A stretch of DNA of 58,854 nt from Methanoculleus sp. MH98A (GCF_000691865.1 NZ_JMIO01000013.1:1-58854), one strand, 5' to 3'; shown: positions 16,854 to 26,258, counted from the first letter of the stretch. Program-made: numbers and translations. Notes: generated by a model from the sequence alone, not told the origin.

Positions 16854-18791
16854 TCAGACCGGAGAACGCCCGACATTCGGGTCGAAGATGCCGGTCGGAT
16901 TGACCGCCATCTTCCGGAGCTTCGAAATAAACCCTTCGCGGTTCTCGGGCACGAGCGCGTTCTGGAGAACCTCCTTGATGTGGTCGACCGGCAAAATCTC
17001 GACCATCTCGCGATAGCGGTCCTCGATCAGCACGTCGTCGAGGTTCGACCGCGGGATGATCACCGTCTTGATCCCGGCCTTTGCCGCCGCCTCGATCTTG
17101 TAGGTGACACCGCCGATGGGGAGGACGTCGCCCCGGACAGAGAGTGACCCCGTCATCGCGACGTCCTGGCGCACCGGGATGTTCTCGATGGCGCTGATCA
17201 CCGCCGTCGCCACGGTCACGGAGGCGGAGTCGCCCTCGACACCGCCGTAGGTGCCGATGAACTGGACGTGGATGTCCATCTCCCGGACATCCTTGCCCGT
17301 GAACTTCTTGATGAAGGCGCTGACGTTCATGATCGATTCCTTGGCGATATCCTGGAGCATACCGGTCGCGACGACCGTGCCGTCCTCCCCCTGGCGCGGC
17401 GTCCACTCGGCCATGACGGGAAGCACCGAACCGGAATCGCTCCCCATCACCGCAAGCCCGTTCACCCGGCCCACCCGGGTGCCTTCCACGACGGCAAGGT
17501 CGTAGTCGCGGCTCCGCCTGATATACTCGTCGGAGATCTGGTCTTCAATCGAGCGGGAGGCCGATTTCGCGGCGAGGACGTGCTTTGCCGAGGTGAACTC
17601 CGCACCTTCCTGCCGGGCAAGGTCACCCGCCACCCGGATGAGCCCGCCCATGTCACGGAGTTTCAGGGTCAGGTGGCCCTTCCGGTTCGAGCGGCGCCGG
17701 GCCTCGCGGAGCACCTCGAGCATGGCGGCCCGGTCGAAGTGGGGGATCTTCCCGTCGTTCTTGACCTCCTGCGCGATGAACCGGAGGAACTTCTTCCGGT
17801 TCTCCGCCGTGTCCTCCATCGTCTCGCGCATGTAGACCTCGTAGCCGTAGCCCCGGATACGCGACCGGAGCGCCGGGTGCATCCCCTGGATGGCGTCGAT
17901 GTTGCCTGCCGCGATCATCACGAACCGGCAGGGAACCGGCTCCGTCCTGACCATCGCGCCGCTCGAACGCTCGCTCTGGCCGGTGATCGGGAAGGTGCCC
18001 TCCTGGAGCGCGGTCAGCAGGTTCTGCTGGGAGTGGGGGGTGAGGGTGTTGATCTCGTCGATGAAGAGCACCCCCCCGTGCGCCCGGTGGATGGCCCCTC
18101 CCTCGACACGGTCGTGGGAAGGTGTCTCGAGCCCGCCGCTCTGGAAGGGGTCGTGCCGGACGTCGCCGAGCAGGGCGCCCGCGTGCGAACCGGTGCCGTC
18201 GATAAAGGGCGCCATGGTGTTCGAGTCGTGGGATATCAGGAGCTTCGGGACCATCGCCTCCTCGCGGGGCATCGAATACTTCAACGCCATGAAGACGAAC
18301 GCGGCGGCGATGATGCCCATCAGCCACTGGTAGGTGATGATCGCGTAGCCGATGATGCCGATGATGAGGAGCATGATAAGGGTGCTCCGCATCTGGATCT
18401 TCTTCCTTGCCTCCACCTTGTGAGCGTTGACGATCTGTTTGCCGCGGCCGGCGGGGACGGTCCTGATGATGGGATTATTATTATCCTCGGGATTCGGGTA
18501 GACCAGGATATCCTGCAGTTCCTCTTTGGGGAGGAGCTCGGCCATCGCCTTCGCCAGCATCGATTTGCCGGTCCCGGGGGTGCCGATCATCATCACGTGC
18601 CTGCGCTGGACGGCGGCCTTCCGGATCACCTCGACGGCGTGCTCCTGGCCGATGACCTGGTCGATGAGATTCGGGGGTACGTCGATATCGGACGATGCGC
18701 TCAGCTCAAGACCGGAAAAGACATCGGCCTCCTCCAGTTCGTCATTCGTGAGCTCGATGTTGGGAATTTTTGTTGTTGGCGTCGAATCCAT
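16854..18791 (-). CDS. lonB: archaeal membrane-anchored Lon protease (LonB)
   Basis: A 645-residue ATP-dependent serine protease. Walker A GTPGTGKS is at residues 70-77. A hydrophobic insertion at about 136-170 gives two membrane passes, the hallmark of archaeal LonB. Walker B is GGVLFIDEIN. The C-terminal protease domain has the catalytic serine in EGDSASV and the lysine in VTYKIEAAAKAGI. It degrades damaged cytosolic and membrane proteins. Start ATG 18791 has AGAGGT upstream; the longer frame to 18839 runs through the promoter. It is the first gene of a cluster with tldD, pmbA and a BofA-like gene. Confidence 0.95.
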   Translation of the reverse strand: MDSTPTTKIPNIELTNDELEEADVFSGLELSASSDIDVPPNLIDQVIGQEHAVEVIRKAAVQRRHVMMIGTPGTGKSMLAKAMAELLPKEELQDILVYPNPEDNNNPIIRTVPAGRGKQIVNAHKVEARKKIQMRSTLIMLLIIGIIGYAIITYQWLMGIIAAAFVFMALKYSMPREEAMVPKLLISHDSNTMAPFIDGTGSHAGALLGDVRHDPFQSGGLETPSHDRVEGGAIHRAHGGVLFIDEINTLTPHSQQNLLTALQEGTFPITGQSERSSGAMVRTEPVPCRFVMIAAGNIDAIQGMHPALRSRIRGYGYEVYMRETMEDTAENRKKFLRFIAQEVKNDGKIPHFDRAAMLEVLREARRRSNRKGHLTLKLRDMGGLIRVAGDLARQEGAEFTSAKHVLAAKSASRSIEDQISDEYIRRSRDYDLAVVEGTRVGRVNGLAVMGSDSGSVLPVMAEWTPRQGEDGTVVATGMLQDIAKESIMNVSAFIKKFTGKDVREMDIHVQFIGTYGGVEGDSASVTVATAVISAIENIPVRQDVAMTGSLSVRGDVLPIGGVTYKIEAAAKAGIKTVIIPRSNLDDVLIEDRYREMVEILPVDHIKEVLQNALVPENREGFISKLRKMAVNPTGIFDPNVGRSPV

Positions 18792-18821
18792 CGTCGAGTT
18801 TACCTCTTTGCTGCACTGGTA

Positions 18822-18830
18822 CTTATATAA
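18822..18830 (-). promoter_or_regulatory. TATA box of lonB
   Basis: On the minus strand TTATATAAG sits inside an AT-rich run (GATGAATAAATTATATAAG) in the 81-nt gap between lonB and the divergent prs gene. It is about 30-40 nt before the lonB ATG. The other side of the gap should carry the prs promoter, but no clear TATA box is visible there. Confidence 0.6.
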
Positions 18831-18872
18831 TTTATTCATCCTCGTTCAAATACTTTCTAGCAAAGGTGTTTC

Positions 18873-19728
18873 ATGAGAATAATCAGCACGGAGCGGTCCC
18901 AGGTTCTTGCAGCCCGCGTTGCCGAAAAACTTGGCCCCACTGGTCGAGACAAAATTCACCCGATTTCCCGACGGGGAACTGTATCTTAAGTGCGGAGAAC
19001 TGGACGACGAGACCCTGATCGTCAGCAGCATCGTGGACAACGATATGTTCATGCAGACCCTTCTCGCGATCGATGCCGCCGATCAATCGAGGAACACGCT
19101 GGTGATTCCGTATCTCGGCTATTCCCGGCAGGACAAACGTTTCTCCCCCGGCGAGCCGATCAGCGCCCGGGCGGTCGCACGGGCGCTTTCAACCGGCATC
19201 GAGCGGGTCTACGTCGTCAACATCCACGACCCGGGCGTGCTGGGTCACTTCGGCGTCCCGGCAAAGAACGTCACCATCGCCCCGGCCGTCGGCGGCTACG
19301 TCGGCGACCTGCGCCTGAAAAACCCCCTGGTTCTCGCGCCGGACGAGGGCGCGATCGACTTCGCTTCGGACGTCGCGGCGGTCGGCGGGTGGGACTGCGA
19401 CCACCTCGAAAAGACCCGGCTCTCGGGCGAGGAGGTCAGGATCGCCCCGAAGACCATCGATGCCGCCGGACGGGACGTCGTGATCGTGGACGATATCATA
19501 TCCACCGGCGGAACCCTCGCGACCGCCGCCTGCATGCTCCGGGAGCGGGGGGCCGCGTCCATCCACGCGGCCTGCGTCCACGGGGTGCTCACGAGCGGCG
19601 CCTACACCCGCCTGCGGGCGGCGGGAGTCTCTTCGGTCGTCTCCAGCGACACCTACGAGAACGCCTCAAGTTTCATATCGGCCGCGAGCGCTATCGTCAC
19701 CGCGATCAGGGAAGATGCTCACCGTTGA
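18873..19728 (+). CDS. prs: ribose-phosphate pyrophosphokinase, disrupted near N-terminus
   Basis: Makes PRPP from ribose 5-phosphate and ATP. Family marks are FTRFPDGELYLKC, PYLGYSRQDKRFSPGEPISARAVA, HDPGVLGHFG and the PRPP loop VVIVDDIISTGGTLATAA. The natural start is ATG 18873 (MRIISTERSQVLAARVAEKLG) after AAAGGTG, but that frame is lost at about 18930-18940, and the remainder continues from APLVETKFTRF in another frame. Loss of two bases in the GGCCCC region, or gain of one A in GAAAAAC, would explain it. With two bases restored the protein is 285 residues, the usual archaeal size. A sequence error is the simplest explanation. Confidence 0.88.
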
Positions 19729-20701
19729 CGGATCACACCTCGAAGGAGGCGGGCAGATCCTCCGCCTGGCGGTCGCCTTATCGGCCATCTCCGCCACTCC
19801 GGTCACCGTGACCAGGATCCGGCAGAACCGGCCGAACCCCGGGCTTGCCCCCCAGCACATCGCTGCGGTCCGGGCGGTCGCCGGCGCCTGCGATGCGGAA
19901 TGCACGGGTCTAACGCCGGGGAGCCGGGAGATCTCGTTTGCTCCCGGCCGGGTTCGCCGGGCCGATCTGGAGATCGACCCCGGCACCGCCGGAAGCATAC
20001 CCCTCATCGTCCAGGCGTGGCTCCCGGTCGGCCTCGCCGCCGGCGGGAGCATCACGGTCTCGGGCGGGACCGAGGTGCCGTGGAGCCCGACCATCGATTA
20101 CCTGGAGCATGTCTTCGCGCCGGTGCTCCGGCGCGCCGGGGCCTCGATCGAGATTGCGGTGCGCGGGAGAGGGTATTATCCCCGCGGAGGGGGGCGGGTG
20201 CACGTCCGGGCGGAACCGTCCCGCCCGGGCCCGATCGCGGTCCCGGAAGGGGAGGAGAGGAACTGCGGGATCGTATCCTGCTCGGCGCGCCTTCCCGCGC
20301 ACGTCGCGGAGCGCCAGGCGGCGGCCGCACGCGATCTCCTTGAGGGCGAACTCGATCTTTCCTGCACCGCGACGCTCGACTCACGGGAAGGCGGGCCGAG
20401 CGTCGGGAGTTCGGTCACGGTGTGGAGCGGGGCGAAGGGTGCCGTCGCGCTCGGGAAGCGGGGGCTTCCGGCCGAGGAGGTGGGCCGGACGGCGGCACGG
20501 GCCCTCGCCGACGAATGCCGCAGCCCCGGCACGGTCGACGTCCACCTCGCCGACCAGCTCCTCGTCTACCTTGCCCTCTACGGGGGAGAGTACAGCACCC
20601 ATACCCTCTCGATGCATGCAGAGACCGCAGGCTCTCTCCTGGCGGAGTTCGGGTATCCCATAGCCTGCAAAAAGAACGATATCGTGAGGTTCTCCGCATG
20701 A
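19715..20701 (+). CDS. rtcA: RNA 3'-terminal phosphate cyclase
   Basis: A 328-residue enzyme that uses ATP to convert RNA 3'-phosphate ends to 2',3'-cyclic phosphates through an enzyme-AMP intermediate. Signatures are DGSHLEGGGQILRLAVALS at the N-terminus, RPNPGLAPQHIAAVRA, the RGRGYYPRGGGRV block near residue 150, and HLADQLL near 277, where the nucleotidylated histidine is expected. It overlaps prs by 14 nt and nob1 by 4 nt, placing RNA end chemistry beside an rRNA maturation nuclease. Confidence 0.94.
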   Translation: MLTVDGSHLEGGGQILRLAVALSAISATPVTVTRIRQNRPNPGLAPQHIAAVRAVAGACDAECTGLTPGSREISFAPGRVRRADLEIDPGTAGSIPLIVQAWLPVGLAAGGSITVSGGTEVPWSPTIDYLEHVFAPVLRRAGASIEIAVRGRGYYPRGGGRVHVRAEPSRPGPIAVPEGEERNCGIVSCSARLPAHVAERQAAAARDLLEGELDLSCTATLDSREGGPSVGSSVTVWSGAKGAVALGKRGLPAEEVGRTAARALADECRSPGTVDVHLADQLLVYLALYGGEYSTHTLSMHAETAGSLLAEFGYPIACKKNDIVRFSA

Positions 20702-21153
20702 CGCTTGTCCTCGACGCCTCGGTCTTTTTCACGGAGATCCCCGTCAACGGCCCGATCTCGACCACACCGTCGGTCGTCGAGGAACTCACCGACACCCACG
20801 CGAAGTGTCGCTTCGAGGTCCTCACGGCCGCGGGACTCACGGTCCGGGAGCCGCGCGGGGAAGATCTCGCAAGAGTGGATGCGGCCGCACTCCGGACGGG
20901 AGATAGCGGGGTGCTCTCCGGAACCGACCGGGATATCCTCGCGCTCGCGCTGGAACTCTCGGCCGTCCTCGTCACCGACGATTTCGCCATCCAGAACGTC
21001 GCCCACCGCCTCGGCATCGAGACCCGGAGCATCAGGCAGCGGCCCGCCCGGCCTATCCGGTGGCGCTACCGGTGTAGCGGGTGCGGGCGGTACTGGAGGG
21101 AGCCGGGAGACTGCCCGATCTGCGGCGCACCAATCAAAAGAAAGCTTAAATAA
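20698..21153 (+). CDS. nob1: rRNA maturation endonuclease Nob1 (PIN domain + Zn ribbon)
   Basis: A 151-residue protein. A PIN nuclease domain (residues 1-105) has the acidic residues in VLDASVF, ELTD, TDRDILALA and VTDDFAIQNVA. A C-terminal zinc ribbon has CSGCGRYW and CPICGAPIK. This is the archaeal Nob1 layout; Nob1 cleaves the 3' end of 16S rRNA during small-subunit maturation. The ATG at 20698 overlaps the rtcA stop. A much longer frame upstream is a shadow of rtcA. Confidence 0.93.
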   Translation: MTLVLDASVFFTEIPVNGPISTTPSVVEELTDTHAKCRFEVLTAAGLTVREPRGEDLARVDAAALRTGDSGVLSGTDRDILALALELSAVLVTDDFAIQNVAHRLGIETRSIRQRPARPIRWRYRCSGCGRYWREPGDCPICGAPIKRKLK

Positions 21154-21174
21154 TCAACCGGAGATCTTTTCTCC

Positions 21175-21789
21175 ATGTCCGCGCTCGAAGAGCTGATCAC
21201 GAAGGCAAAGGCGCTCCAGGCAGAAGGGCACACCCCCGGCCAGATCTCCGACGAGCTGGGTCTCTCGATGGAGACGGTCACCTGGCTGCTCACCCAGCAG
21301 AAGGGCATGGAGGCCCCCAAAGACGTCCACATCGACTGGGCGGCGGTGGGGAGCCACGGCGTGCTCTTAAACGACATGGCGATGATGATGCTCAAACGCT
21401 TCCTCTACCTGGCGGAGGGAGGAGGCGTACGTGCCGTCGACGATCTCCCCGACACGGTCGTCGGGATCGCGCCGTCGGGTGCCCCGCTCGCCACCCTCAT
21501 CGCCGCGGAGGAGGGGCTGAAACTCGCGGTCTACCTCCCGGCGAAGCACAGCCGGAGCGAAACGCCCATCGGGTCGCTCTCGGGCACCTTCTCCGCGATC
21601 GCCGCCAAGCGGTGCATCATCGTCGACGACGTCGTCACGACCGGGACGACGCTTTCCGAGACGATAACGTTTCTCCGGCAGCACGGAGCCACGCCGATGG
21701 CGGTCTGGTCGCTCTTCGACAAGCGGGGGGCGAGGGAGATCGACGGGGTCCCGGTCCATTCGCTCTTCGTGATATCGAGGCTCGGGTGA
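21175..21789 (+). CDS. gfcR: PRTase-type regulator, GfcR/orotate phosphoribosyltransferase-like
   Basis: A 204-residue protein. The N-terminus is helix-turn-helix-like (GHTPGQISDELGLSMETVTWLL, residues 18-39). Residues 65-200 are a type I phosphoribosyltransferase fold with the PRPP loop CIIVDDVVTTGTTLSETI. This architecture matches the archaeal family that includes the haloarchaeal sugar regulator GfcR; many members are mislabelled orotate phosphoribosyltransferase. It probably binds DNA in response to PRPP or a nucleotide. It lies 21 nt after nob1 in the operon headed by prs, the PRPP-making enzyme. Confidence 0.85.
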   Translation: MSALEELITKAKALQAEGHTPGQISDELGLSMETVTWLLTQQKGMEAPKDVHIDWAAVGSHGVLLNDMAMMMLKRFLYLAEGGGVRAVDDLPDTVVGIAPSGAPLATLIAAEEGLKLAVYLPAKHSRSETPIGSLSGTFSAIAAKRCIIVDDVVTTGTTLSETITFLRQHGATPMAVWSLFDKRGAREIDGVPVHSLFVISRLG

Positions 21790-21954
21790 ACGGCCCGGCA
21801 CTTTTTTTTGATACGCCCTGAACCCGCTCCGGCGGGAACGGCAAAACGGATCGCAACCGGTTCGGGGGATCCGGGCGCGTAACGGTGGCTGACGGATGAT
21901 ACAGCACCGCCGTTGGGCGGGGGCGTCCCCGGAAGGCTGAACGGCATCGACCAA

Positions 21955-21963
21955 TTTATATAG
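21955..21963 (+). promoter_or_regulatory. TATA box and ribosome site of the thermosome gene
   Basis: TTTATATAG is a strong archaeal TATA box about 41 nt before the thermosome ATG. It is followed by a strong Shine-Dalgarno, AAGGAGG (21989-21995), 8 nt before the start codon. This is the clearest promoter in the window and fits a highly expressed chaperonin. Confidence 0.75.
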
Positions 21964-22003
21964 AACCTCTGAACAAACCTAACGAGCAAAGGAGGATTAT
22001 ACA

Positions 22004-23593
22004 ATGCTTGCTGGACAGCCCATCATTATTTTGCGGGACAACGTTGAGCGCACTCGCGGATTCGAGGCGCAGCGCTCGAATATCATGGCTGCAAAGGCAA
22101 TCGCGGCCGCCGTTCGGACGACGCTCGGTCCCAGGGGAATGGACAAGATGCTGGTCAGCTCCAGCGGTGACGTGGTGATCACGAACGACGGGGCAACCAT
22201 CCTGCACGAGATGTCCGTGCAGCACCCCGGCGGCAAGTTGATCGTCGAGGTCGCGGAGACCCAGGACGACGAGGTCGGCGACGGCACCACGACTGCGACC
22301 GTGCTCGTCGGGTCCCTTATGGAAGAGGCAGAGACGCTGCTTGCCCAGGAGGTGCATCCCACCATCATCGCGCAAGGCTACCAGCTCGGCATGGAGAAGG
22401 CCCTTGCAATCCTCAAGGAACTGGCCATCTCCATCAGTGCCGACGACCAGGAAAACCTCATCAAACTCGCCGGAACCGCCATGACCGGCAAGTCCATCGA
22501 GGCAATCAAAGACCAGATCTCCACCATCGTGGTGGACGCAGTGCGGCTGGTCGCGACCGAGACCGGTCAGGGCACCTACGCCGTGGACGAGGACGACATC
22601 AAGATCAAGAAGCAGGTCGGCGACTCCATGGACGACGCCGAACTGATCCGGGGCATCGTCATCGACAAGAAGCGCGTCTTCGAGCAGATGCCCGATAAGA
22701 TCAAGGACGCCAAAGTTGCCCTGCTCGCCCAGCCGCTCGAGATCACGAAGACCCAGGTGAAGTCGAAGATCAAGATCACCTCCTCCGACCAGATGAAGGC
22801 GTTCTCCGAGCAGGAGCGCGAGTCCCTCCGGGAACTTGCCGAGCAGATCGTTGCCGCCGGCGCGAACGTCGTCCTCTGCCAGAAGGGAATCGCCGATGCG
22901 GTGCAGTACTACCTGGCCAAGCACGGTGTCTACGCCATAGAAGACGTGAAAGAAGCCGACATGAAGTTCGCCGCGAGAGCGCTCTGCGGCAGCATCGTCA
23001 ACAAGCCCGAGGAACTCACCGGGGAGACGCTCGGACACGCCGAGGCGGCCAAGGAGGTCCCCGACGCCGACCTGACGATCATCTCCGGGTGCGAAAACCC
23101 GAAGGCCGTCACGATCCTCCTGCGGGGCACCTCCCAGCTCCTGCTGGACGAACTCGAGCGGGCGGTCTACGACGCGGCCCGGGTCGTCCAGGACGCCATC
23201 GAGGACGGCAAGTTCGTCGTCGGCGGCGGATCGGTCGAGACCGAACTCCAGATGCGCATCCGCGACTACGCCGCAACCGTCGGCGGCCGGGTTCAGCTCG
23301 CTATCGAAGCGTTTGCGAACGCTTTCGAGGTCGTCCCGAGGACGCTCGCGGAGAACTCCGGATTCGACACGATCGACAAGGTTGTCGCTCTCCGAAAGGC
23401 CCACGCCGACGGCGCGAAGCATGCCGGGCTCAACGTCTACACCGGCGAGGTCGTCGACATGCAGGAGGCCGGGGTCATCGAACCCGAGCGGGTGAAGACC
23501 CAGGCGATCAAGAGCGCGACCGAGACGGCCATGCTCCTCGTCCGCGTCGACGACATGATGGTCACCCAGGCCGGACAGCCGGCCGCACAATAA
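22004..23593 (+). CDS. thsA: thermosome subunit (group II chaperonin)
   Basis: A 529-residue ATP-driven folding machine subunit (CCT/TRiC family). Signatures are [30 protein letters not shown], the catalytic GDGTTT motif near residue 90, the GGGSVETEL block near 405 and [12 protein letters not shown] near 480. The end (TQAGQPAAQ) lacks the long Gly-Met tail seen in some archaeal subunits. It is transcribed alone from a strong promoter. No second subunit gene is in the window. Confidence 0.96.
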   Translation: MLAGQPIIILRDNVERTRGFEAQRSNIMAAKAIAAAVRTTLGPRGMDKMLVSSSGDVVITNDGATILHEMSVQHPGGKLIVEVAETQDDEVGDGTTTATVLVGSLMEEAETLLAQEVHPTIIAQGYQLGMEKALAILKELAISISADDQENLIKLAGTAMTGKSIEAIKDQISTIVVDAVRLVATETGQGTYAVDEDDIKIKKQVGDSMDDAELIRGIVIDKKRVFEQMPDKIKDAKVALLAQPLEITKTQVKSKIKITSSDQMKAFSEQERESLRELAEQIVAAGANVVLCQKGIADAVQYYLAKHGVYAIEDVKEADMKFAARALCGSIVNKPEELTGETLGHAEAAKEVPDADLTIISGCENPKAVTILLRGTSQLLLDELERAVYDAARVVQDAIEDGKFVVGGGSVETELQMRIRDYAATVGGRVQLAIEAFANAFEVVPRTLAENSGFDTIDKVVALRKAHADGAKHAGLNVYTGEVVDMQEAGVIEPERVKTQAIKSATETAMLLVRVDDMMVTQAGQPAAQ

Positions 23594-23594
23594 G

Positions 23595-23798
23595 TCACCC
23601 GCGCGAAGAGGCCAGGAAGATCCCGGCTTCTTCTTCTGCTATTTCTTCGTCCTGCGGAACGCTCCGCCCGCGGCAAAATATCAGCGCCGTATCCGGGTTG
23701 ATCCCGAAGGAGAGGAGAGCGATCTCATACGTGTCGCCCGGCTGCCCGCGGTAGACCAGCACACGACCGTCCGGGATAAGGGTGAACCGACAGAGCAT
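23595..23798 (-). CDS. small ThiS/MoaD-like (ubiquitin-fold) protein
   Basis: A 67-residue protein. The pattern GINPDTALIFCRGRSVPQDEEI resembles the TVLVFRNGKLVPEDE-type stretch of archaeal beta-grasp sulfur carriers (ThiS/MoaD/SAMP). It ends SSRG with a single glycine, however, not the GG tail needed for thiocarboxylation or conjugation, so it may be a non-conjugating relative or a structural protein. It converges on the thermosome gene with a 1-nt gap. The family call rests on pattern only. Confidence 0.55.
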   Translation of the reverse strand: MLCRFTLIPDGRVLVYRGQPGDTYEIALLSFGINPDTALIFCRGRSVPQDEEIAEEEAGIFLASSRG

Positions 23799-23849
23799 AT
23801 CTCGATACTATTATAGCCGTAGAGCCTAAATACTCTAGGCCGATTCTGT

Positions 23850-23934
23850 GCCGAGGTAGTCTAGTCCGGGAAGGCGGTGGCCTCGAAAGCCACTGGTGTT
23901 CGGCACCTCGGGAGTTCAAATCTCCCCCTCGGCG
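23850..23934 (+). tRNA. tRNA-Ser (anticodon CGA)
   Basis: A class II tRNA with a long variable arm. The acceptor stem is GCCGAGG (23850-23856) with CCTCGGC (23927-23933) and discriminator G23934. The anticodon stem GTGGC/GCCAC holds loop CTCGAAA, anticodon CGA for serine. The variable arm is TGTTCGGCA-type, and the T arm is GGGAG-TTCAAAT-CTCCC. No CCA is encoded. An AT-rich CTAAATACT 20-25 nt upstream is a plausible TATA element. Confidence 0.95.
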
Positions 23935-24144
23935 TTTTCAGGTTCCTCATATAGGGCCCGGCACGCCCCCGGGACGGGGCGGAACCTGGTTTTCGGGACC
24001 GTTTACCGGAACCTTTTCTGCGATCCCGGTATCGGCGCGGATGCGTGCGGTTCCGGGAGAGATATTTATGGTCACGGTAAACCACAGTTGGTACGTAGCG
24101 CCTGCTGTCCGGGATCATCCCGCGCCGGCCGATGGAGATCTCCC

Positions 24145-26016
24145 GTGTACCACTGCTTTGACGAACTCGACGATGCCGTCGTCATCCTTGACCGGGATAA
24201 CACCGTTGTGCGGCTGAACCGATCGTTTTGCGAAACGTTCGGGATCGGCGATGATGCTGCCCGCGGCATGGAGATAGGCGACCTCATCGCCCGCCACCTC
24301 GCACCGCTCTTCGAGGAGAGGGACTCTGCCGACCGGATAATCGAAGCACTCCGGAACCGCGAGGAGGTGACGCACGAGACCTGCCGGATGCGAACCTCCA
24401 CCGGTGAGGTGCGTCACTTCTCCTTCTCGTGCCGGGTGATCTCCGGCGAGCCCGGCGCCGGGGAGAGGCTTGCACGGTTCCGGGAGATCACTCCCGGACG
24501 TCAGGAGGAGATGGCACGGATCAGGGCCGAGTCGGTCTTTACCGCCGTCGGAGAACTGGTGCCCTACGGCCTCTGGGTATGCGGGCCGGACGGCAACGTG
24601 CTCTATCTTTCCGCCTCGTTCCTCGAACTGGTGGGAAGGACGATCGAGGAGTGCCGGCACGCCGGGTGGCTGGAGTGCATCCCGCTCGAGGACGCGGCAG
24701 CAGTGCGTTCCGACTGGAGACGGTGCCTCGATATGGGGTGCCGTTGGGATCGCGAGTTAAGGGTTCCGGATCCCGACGGGGAGTGCCGTACCATCCTCTC
24801 CCGGGGAGCGCCGATCCGTGACAGGGACGGGCAGATCGTCCTCTGGGCCGGAATCAATCTCGACATCACCGCGAGAAAACAGGCCGAGCGGCTCACCGCC
24901 GTCCGTGCGGCGCAGCAGGCAGCCATCGCGGACCTCGGCCAGTTCGCTCTTGCAGGGGCGGAGCTTCCCGAACTGATGAACGCCGTGGTCCGGATGGTGG
25001 CGGAGTGTCTGGGAGTCGAGTACGCCAAAGTGCTCCGGTACCTGCCCAATGAATATCTTTTCATCCTCGAGGCGGCGGTGGGATTCGGCGGAGTCCGGGT
25101 CGGTACCGAGAAAGTGGATGGAGGAACCGATTCCCAGGCGGGGTACACCCTTCTCTCTCATGAGCCGGTGATCGTCGAAGACTTCGACGCCGAGACCCGG
25201 TTCCGGGGCCCGGCCCTCCTGCGAAACGAGGGGATCCTGAGCGGCATCAGCGTCATTATCCAGGGTGACGAGGCACCGTACGGGGTGCTCGGCGCCCATA
25301 CCCGGACCCTGCGCAGGTTCACCCGGGACGACATCAACTTCGTCCAGGCGGCCGCAAACGTTCTGGCACTGGGATTCAAGCGAAAGGCGGCCGAAGAGGC
25401 GCTCAGCAAGAGCGAGGAGAAGTTCCGCGAGATAGCGCAGCGGAGTTTCGACATGATCTACACCTGCTACCACGACCGGGGGATCACCTACATGTCCCCG
25501 GCCGTGACCCGCATCCTCGGCTTTACCCCCGCCGAACTCATCGGCTGCAAGTGCCGTGACTACGTCACCCCCGTATCGCTCGCCGCATGGGAGGAGGGGC
25601 AAAAGAAAATGGCGAGAGGCGAATCGATCGAAGGGCTCGAAGTCGAGTTCCGCCGAAAGGACGGAACGACGGCCTTCGTCGAGCTGAACGAATCCCCGAT
25701 CGTGGAGAACGGAAAGGTGGTCGGCGTCCAGGCGGTGGGAAGAGACATCACCGAACGGAAACAGACCGAGCAGCTTAACCAGCAGGCGTTCGAGCAGATC
25801 GAACGGAACATCGAGCAGTTCGCCGTCCTCGGCGATCACATACGCCAGCCCCTGCAGGTGATCCTCGGCATGGCCGACCTGGCCGACGATCCGAAGACGT
25901 CGGCGGTTATCCACGATCAGGTCGAGCGGATCAACGAGTATATCAGGCAGCTGGACCGGGGATGGGTGGAGTCGCGGGAAGTTCGCGCGTTCCTCCGGCG
26001 GCACGACCGGGAGTGA
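24145..26016 (+). CDS. PAS-PAS-GAF-PAS sensor protein with H-box but no ATPase domain
   Basis: A 623-residue cytoplasmic sensor. Domains in order: PAS (about 1-115), PAS (about 125-245, ending GINLDITARKQAE), GAF (about 255-415, KVLRYLPNEYLFILEAAVGFGG), PAS (about 425-545, ending VGRDITERKQTE), then a dimerisation/H-box-like helix pair, LGDHIRQPLQVILGMADLADD, with H565. The protein stops about 58 residues later, with no HATPase domain, so it cannot phosphorylate itself. Start is GTG 24145 with GGAG 7 nt upstream; longer frames run back into the tRNA. No response regulator is adjacent. Confidence 0.82.
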   Translation: MYHCFDELDDAVVILDRDNTVVRLNRSFCETFGIGDDAARGMEIGDLIARHLAPLFEERDSADRIIEALRNREEVTHETCRMRTSTGEVRHFSFSCRVISGEPGAGERLARFREITPGRQEEMARIRAESVFTAVGELVPYGLWVCGPDGNVLYLSASFLELVGRTIEECRHAGWLECIPLEDAAAVRSDWRRCLDMGCRWDRELRVPDPDGECRTILSRGAPIRDRDGQIVLWAGINLDITARKQAERLTAVRAAQQAAIADLGQFALAGAELPELMNAVVRMVAECLGVEYAKVLRYLPNEYLFILEAAVGFGGVRVGTEKVDGGTDSQAGYTLLSHEPVIVEDFDAETRFRGPALLRNEGILSGISVIIQGDEAPYGVLGAHTRTLRRFTRDDINFVQAAANVLALGFKRKAAEEALSKSEEKFREIAQRSFDMIYTCYHDRGITYMSPAVTRILGFTPAELIGCKCRDYVTPVSLAAWEEGQKKMARGESIEGLEVEFRRKDGTTAFVELNESPIVENGKVVGVQAVGRDITERKQTEQLNQQAFEQIERNIEQFAVLGDHIRQPLQVILGMADLADDPKTSAVIHDQVERINEYIRQLDRGWVESREVRAFLRRHDRE

Positions 26017-26024
26017 CGTCCGGC

Positions 26025-26216
26025 CTACCTGTAGCGCCGGGTAAGCGGTTTCTCCGTGACAGAGTCTATCCCGACGTCGCAGTCCTGTATCGCGCCGTGC
26101 CCGGAAAAGACCGAACGGATCTCCTCAAGAATCCGCTCGGCCAGTATCCGCGCGTCGCGCTCCTGGTCGGTGTCCATCTCGATGAACCCGGTCAGTTCTA
26201 TACGGAACTTTTTCAT
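26025..26216 (-). CDS. small conserved-looking hypothetical protein
   Basis: A 63-residue soluble protein (MKKFRIELTGFIEMDTDQERDARIL...) with a predicted beta-strand start, a central amphipathic helix (DARILAERILEEIRSVFSG) and a C-terminal strand region ending KPLTRRYR. I recognise no family. It is 42 nt downstream of mrp on the same strand and probably in its operon. The start has AGAGGC just upstream. Confidence 0.6.
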   Translation of the reverse strand: MKKFRIELTGFIEMDTDQERDARILAERILEEIRSVFSGHGAIQDCDVGIDSVTEKPLTRRYR

Positions 26217-26258
26217 GCCTCTGCTTGCCTCCGTCTCACTGCAGCATCCGCTTGCATC

